From positions 260,991-293,961 of the forward strand of contig NW_003135834.1 in assembly GCF_000003605.2 (NCBI RefSeq): 32,971 nucleotides of DNA, in the 5' to 3' direction. Origin of the DNA: Saccoglossus kowalevskii (lineage: Eukaryota > Hemichordata > Enteropneusta > Harrimaniidae). Made by a program: the position numbers and the translations under genes. Of the stretch, positions 25,888-32,971 are shown piece by piece. Position 1 is the stretch's first letter, and every line of letters starts with the position of its first letter. Below the pieces are notes generated by a model. It was not told the DNA's origin. It was given only the letters and a program-made list of their open reading frames with translations, and did not search any database.

Positions 25888-26147
25888 AGTCACCCGAAAA
25901 TCAGGAGCAATCGTGTTTTGCGTAAATTGTTAACCACGTGTCGTTTTATGAGTAAGTCTACAATAATACGCATCTTCGGACTCGTTGCACTAAACGTACG
26001 ATAATTACTGCAGAGTCACCCGAAAATTGGGTGATATGTAAGAACAACCGTGTTGTATGAATTGTTAACCACATGTCGTGTTAGTCTATAATATACGAAT
26101 CTCCGGACGAGCTGTAATATATACGAAACGTACAATTATTACTGCGC
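25888..26147. repeat. Diverged tandem duplication, about 126 and 134 bp
   Basis: Copy 1 (25888-26013) and copy 2 (26014-26147) both run from AGTCACCCGAAAAT through ATTGTTAACCAC. Both continue through TGTCG and GTCTA, then an ACGTAC segment and TTACTGC. Substitutions and small indels separate them. Copy 1 keeps a CACGTG that reads CACATG in copy 2. The frame open across copy 1 is not conserved in copy 2, so this is non-coding. Confidence 0.85.
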
Positions 26148-28703
26148 AATGAATAATGTAATTATTGTGAATAATAGAATTGTGTTAGTGTGACGTACGG
26201 TTATGATTATCTGGTGAAAAATTGGATTAACGCGTTTCAGCCGCTGCGCTGCTGTTAATATGTTTGTATTACTTGCACCAGATGCACGTAACATCGATCA
26301 GCGCAACTTGACATATTTCAACGAAATAATTAAAGAATAACGAACGCAGTATAATTATAAGATAATATACAGCTATCCTGTTACATTTTTTGATTCGATT
26401 CATTCTACAACAACAAAACTGCGGTTTTAATATTACACATAGTACTCCCGGAATAATTGGTCTGAGTTGTCTTATTTCCCTCGTATGGTCGCCAGGAGCA
26501 TCAACCCACGACAAATATACACCGAGGGAAGACTTGACTCCGCTAATATAACATATATACTATATAATCGCGTGCAGTTATTTTCAGTTACAGTGGCAGG
26601 AGGTGTCCGGTAATTGTTTCTTTTTTTTTTGTAAGGGTTACGTTAATGTATTAACTATATCTAAGAAAAATCACGTGTAGCGAGTGTTACGTAAATAGAT
26701 GGAGGCGCCATGTTGATTGAATACCTTTCGTTCTCGCGAAGAAGTAATTTCTAAAACACTACTACTCCCCGGATCATTACAGGCAAGGTGAGTGCCCGGC
26801 CGATGGTCATGGCTGGCAAATGATGGCACATCGTTCATATATCGCAATATCCGGCGAATTCCCCCATATAATATCAAATAGATAATGCCGTTTTCGTACT
26901 GTCAAAATGGTTGACATACATAATCTGACATCAGACCAACTATTTTATTCAGTTATTTATAGATAAGCCGATCGCTGTGTAGTGGAAATATACGCTTTTA
27001 TTTTATTCTATCATCATTATTTTTTGGAGGGAATAATTTCCATTTTCAATCATTTACATCGCCATGCGCTCGCCATGTAAACTGTTTTTTCTAGATAGAT
27101 TAATTGGAACTGATGTATATCTAATATCTATTTACAATATCGTTTCACACACGCACTGGTTCATATTATATTTACTCAAGAATACCGATCCATATCCCAC
27201 AATGTCGTCTGATACTGTGTGCGTTGTTTGTGCTTATTATCGCTGACTCGCCATATTGAAATGGGCGCATTATAGCAAAATTATTGTCGACATACCTGTT
27301 TTTTAGTACATACTCAAAAGAAAATATAATTATAAAATATAAAATTACTTCAGTATTGATCTATTATAAAAAGTGCATAATAATAAATCGCTCGTGTCAT
27401 GTCCTACTTTCGCGACGTCTCGGTCATTGAACGGGTCCGAAGGTCAGAAGTTTATAAACGTCATTACGACGGAAGACAATAACAAAATATGTGGAACTGA
27501 CAGGTGGGAGACACAGCGGCAAAACATTTATTTCTCGTCCTTTTTCTTCGAGTTATAAAGAGTGGAAGTCTGCATCGATCGCACCCTGGAAATACGATCA
27601 AAGGGGAAAATTCTTGAAGTATGTCTTGATCTAACTACTTTTGATAGCTCGATTGGAGCCAATCACCGTGAACTGGGAATACCGGTACTATCATCATGGT
27701 GCATTTCACTCACTTGTCTGAACAATGAACGAACAAACGAATATGTTTACATAACAGTGCGTTCAATGTCATCGTTCTTTGCGTTCCAGTGCAAGTACGA
27801 GTTGTCTTTTATATCTTAGAGCTGTAACGCACAATTCATTAGATAAACCACGACAGTGTCCGCCATGCAAAGTAACAATAGTTTGGTATGATCACGATAA
27901 CAAAGTGTACATACAGTACATTTTTGAATACAATCGAATGCACATATATATATAAACGAAACCAACCGCTGTGCAGAGCCTTTAATATAAAAAAAACATT
28001 TAACGATTTAATTGGAATGATAAGTCTGCAAATTTCCGGCTATATAGTCGGTTGTTTGGCGACCTTGGCGATATCGACGCTATCATGATGATGAATAACA
28101 TGCATGTGATTGTTGGTTATGTTAAAAAAGCATGACTCGATGATGAGCATGCAATAAACACTTGTAGACACTTAGCGACCTCGAAGCAGGCACTTTGAAT
28201 ACGATGAACAGCAGTAGAGGAATCTGTTAAACAGACGAGGTTGAGAGAGAAAGCTGTTCGACGCGTATTCTACTCTGCGTGACCTTACGGTACATCTGTG
28301 GTACATAACACAATTGTGCCAAGGGTTAAAGGTGAAACAACCATTCGTCACTTGATTGATCGCCACACTTAAACAGATTAATGTACCTATACCAATTTTA
28401 TTGATTTGACACGTAATTGTTTTTTTGTTTTTTTATTTTCAGTTCAGTTCAACGCGTGAGAATGTAGCTGTTGTTTTGTCGCTGTGTTACGTGGACTCTC
28501 CTCTCCGTTGTTCTAGTTTAATATCTAAAAATTATATCTCGAGCAACAAATAACTTATAGGAGGACTCGGCGTCGAAAAATACGCGTAATACTGTGACTT
28601 GTTTGTTTACATATTGAATCGTAAAGTTCATCGTACTAGTAGTCAGATCAAATATAGGTCACTTGAAAACTGCTAGTGTACGAAAACAAATGCTCTAGCA
28701 GTA
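26148..28703. other. Intergenic DNA with a candidate untranslated exon
   Basis: Apart from the possible first exon near 26.7 kb (described separately), no coding region is recognised. Small frames of 60-85 codons (for example 27562-27819) lack ATG starts and known domains. A short (TA)n run lies near 27950. Confidence 0.45.
26695..26787 (+). other. Candidate untranslated first exon with strong splice donor
   Basis: GGCGCCATGTTG (26704-26715) matches the YY1 element often found just downstream of animal start sites. TTCTCGCGAAG follows about 20 bp later. About 70 bp further on, GGCAAG|GTGAGT gives a near-consensus splice donor at 26787/26788. The stretch is richer in GC than its surroundings. 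No acceptor or coding exon can be tied to it within the window, so it might belong to a gene beyond the right edge or be coincidence. Confidence 0.25.
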
Positions 28704-28704
28704 T

Positions 28705-28755
<51 letters not shown>

Positions 28756-28843
28756 TTCATTCATTCATTCATTCATTCATTCATTCATTCATTCATTCAT
28801 TCATTCATTCATTTATTTATTTATTTATCTATATTTATTTATT
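28704..28843. repeat. Compound microsatellite (TTTA)13-(TTCA)14-(TTTA)n
   Basis: (TTTA) runs 28704-28755, (TTCA) runs 28756-28811 without interruption, and (TTTA) resumes at 28812 before breaking up near 28828. The translated frame across it is an artefact. Confidence 0.95.
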
Positions 28844-31560
28844 ATAAGAATATACTTATATACTGAATTAAGTACATCTCTAATTAGCGAGAATACTTGT
28901 TAGGTAAAACAGTTAAAGTAACATGTGATATAGATTTTAGTCACAAAATGTACTTTTCGTCAGATTATGGGGTAAGTGTTGGACGAAGAGGGCGCTGTTT
29001 CACGGTGTACTACTACAAAAAAACGTTGTTCGCTCAGAGACCACTGTGCATTGAGTTCGTGGCGGGTTATGCAAATGAGGAGTCGCACATTCTATACATT
29101 GACTAGTTCACACGACGTTGTTGTTAGGAAGTCTGTCGTCTATCTGACCCCCTCATTATTTTTCTTCTGAAATTCCACGTCAATTCGCTACACTAAGGGT
29201 GACCTTACCGATTTAGGCTAGCGATCAGAGGTACAAAGCAAAACAAATTTTGTCGAGTAGGTAAAATCTATGAGGTTTCTCTCGAGATTATTCGTGTGGT
29301 TAATCGGGTGAGTAGCCGTGACATTTATATTTTGTAAACGCCACACGGCGAACCATGTTTATTTGCATCCTCCGTATGTTAAGTGTTGGGTTACCGGAAC
29401 ACTGATTGACTTCAAGTGCCTTGCAACACGCGATTGAGATTATATTCAGATTTAGTAGCGCCCTCTATGGTTATATTGATGACGATATACATAAAACGGT
29501 ACGGTGTGAGTGATTGCAGATAATTTAATAAAGTACCGCAGGGAAATTTAATATCTTGTCACCATCTATAAAATTACAAGATATACGAGGAATCGTCACG
29601 CTTTTTCTTTATTTACAAGAATATATTGGCAGTAACTGACGGTCGATCACTCGACGCGGGGCAAGTACGGCACTGCAGTTCACACAACTGCACATGCGTA
29701 AAATTAGTAAACAATAATGATGAAATATATACCTCCTGTCACATTACGTTTGAATAAATTGAGCATGCGCAGTGCACGCACGTACAGGCAAGAAACGATA
29801 AGAAAACCAACATCCTGGTAGTGAGAGACTGTGCAATGATTAAGCATGAGTGGAATGGTTCTCATTCTGTTGCACTGCAATCCATTCGGGAAGAGAGCAG
29901 ATAGCTATTTGATGATTACCTGATATTTCTAAACTCTACATGGAGTGGGTTACCCCCCACAGACGATAATGTAATGAACTTCGAGTAGAGCTTATTTTAC
30001 ATTTTTAGAGGTAATGCCTTAATTAGCGAAAGCTGAAAAAGAGTTTTTTTTTTAATAACAACAATTAACATGGCGCAATAGACTGACATAAGTGCAAGTT
30101 GTTAATCACTTTTCTTGTAGGCATAAAGTGACATATACTTTTTGAAACTATTTCCATGCACTATACGCTTTTGGAGCTAGGCATTGAGTTATAAGATGAC
30201 AAATAACAGGGTGAACAAATATAGGATTGTAAATCATTCATAGCAACTCACACGTAACAAATGAATAATAAAATAAAAATAAAATATTGTTAGCTGTCTT
30301 ATAACATTTTTTTCTGTGTTTATTTTTCATTTACGTTTCTAGGATTTCTCCTTTCTTTTTTTTTTTTTTTTTTTTTTTGATTTTTTTGCTGTTAAAGTGT
30401 GTGTACGTTTTGTTTTCTTGTTTTCTTCCTGTAAGTTATTGGACAATCTTATTAATATCCCAATGATCTCACCGTAAAGTGCCACGAACCGTACTTTTCA
30501 GTTGTAAATTGTGTCCTGTCTGCATCCTAATCTGCGTGCTGTCTGTCTAATGGAATGGCTCGAGCTCGGTCTCTCTCGTCTGCATGTATGTCTTATATAA
30601 TGTGCTAGTTTAAGAGTCGATAAGTTTTGTGACGGACACTTAGAACAATTTACCGTGAGTTTGTCAATAAATGTACTCTTCCTCACCGAACTTCAGTGGA
30701 AAGGCGTACATTATGAAATTACTGAAAAACCCAAAAAAGACGTTTAAGTGGCATCGCCAAGCACAGAAACACAATTTTTCATTGCTATTAACTTACATAG
30801 CGACGGCTTGATTGACAAAAAAAAAAAAAAAAAATCACTCTGGTATAGTAACTACTAAAAATATATACTATGAAAATGTTTTCATACAAAAGTAACTCAG
30901 GGTTAACATACGGCGAAAGGAATTAAACGGTCTAGTAAATGATAATGACACAAATCTCACATTAATACATATATTAAAACACAACATTTCAATATCGCGT
31001 GACATCATCAAATACATGTAGTGGTTGAACTCCTCTGAAAGAAAATTCGTGAACAAGGCAAATCGTTAACTGAGGCGTAACTCCAGAAAAATACAGATAT
31101 ATTATTATTTATTTAGGCCAATAGTTAATCAATTCTGACGTAATTGATTAGCGTTCGTCTGATTAATTCGACGATTCTGAATTAGTTTTCACGTCAATTT
31201 TAAACGACGTTAATTGCACGAATAGTGGAAGTCACGTAAATTTAACGTAAAACAGGGTCTGAATAATTAGGTTCAGCGTGAGGGGCGCATATTTATCATC
31301 GTGCGACAGAAACAATATGATAACTCTGTTTTTTAACGATTTAGAAGGTGGGTGTTATTAAAACTGTCAATTCTTTCTCCGTCGTGTTCCTAACGTAATA
31401 GTCTAAGAGGTGGAATTTGCGTCACCTTGATAAGAATTTATCACCAGCAATAGTCATATAGACACGGTAAAATACGGATAAAATATATACCCGGAAACCT
31501 GAAACATTGACAATACTCACGAAAATGACGGAAGCACTAGGCAAATAACTGGAGGAAGTC
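28844..31560. other. Intergenic DNA, no gene seen
   Basis: No coding region is recognised. Two CTCF-like cores lie in opposite orientation (28985-28997 and 29456-29470). Octamers lie at 29069-29076 and 29361-29368. GAGCATGCGCAGTGC near 29762 is NRF1-like. A run of 23 T occupies 30356-30378. A TATATAA (30594-30600) followed by AATAAA (30666-30671) is noted as a possible further LTR trace. Confidence 0.5.
30356..30378. repeat. Poly(T) run, 23 bases
   Basis: Uninterrupted T run in a T-rich region. It might be the tail of a - strand retroposed sequence, but no body is recognised next to it. Confidence 0.85.

Positions 31561-32971
<1,411 letters not shown>

Overview
The window is AT-rich, intron-containing animal DNA, most likely from an invertebrate with a large, gene-poor and repeat-rich intergenic space. 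I cannot name the species from sequence alone. Splice sites are canonical GT/AG, the introns of the one clear gene are short (100-217 bp), and there is no sign of bacterial gene organisation. An assembly gap of 85 N sits at the end of a (TTTA)n tract.

Only one convincing protein-coding gene is present. It is a Polycomb/CBX chromobox gene on the + strand, split over five coding exons between 4758 and 6510 and encoding about 352 residues. The N-terminal chromodomain carries the aromatic cage that reads H3K27me3. A short basic stretch, an acidic tract and a long low-complexity middle follow. The protein ends with a clear C-terminal Polycomb repressor box, the RING1-binding module of PRC1. As I recall the vertebrate CBX2/4/6/7/8 genes, the exon layout is the same.

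The rest is non-coding or decayed. 1-4570 is upstream flank with a degenerate ~70-bp minisatellite (2431-2878). 6820-9317 has no gene I can support. 9318-9600 is a ~40-bp tandem repeat, followed directly by a two-hairpin MITE-like element (9623-9834). 11084-12200 is a frameshifted remnant of a non-LTR retrotransposon on the - strand. A second, different non-LTR remnant lies at about 21064-21540, with an LTR-like block (about 20719-21043) beside it. 25888-26147 is a diverged tandem duplication. Four long (AAAT/TTTA)n tracts lie at 13.9, 17.2, 28.7 and 31.6 kb, the third interrupted by a (TTCA)n core.

Outside repeats, the most notable signal is an excess of perfect palindromic CRE sites (TGACGTCA, nine copies). 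Clusters of CACGTG boxes, an NRF1-type palindrome, an orphan TATA box and a possible untranslated first exon (about 26700-26787) are also visible. They may be regulatory DNA or promoters of transcripts running outside the window. I found no evidence of a novel multi-gene system.
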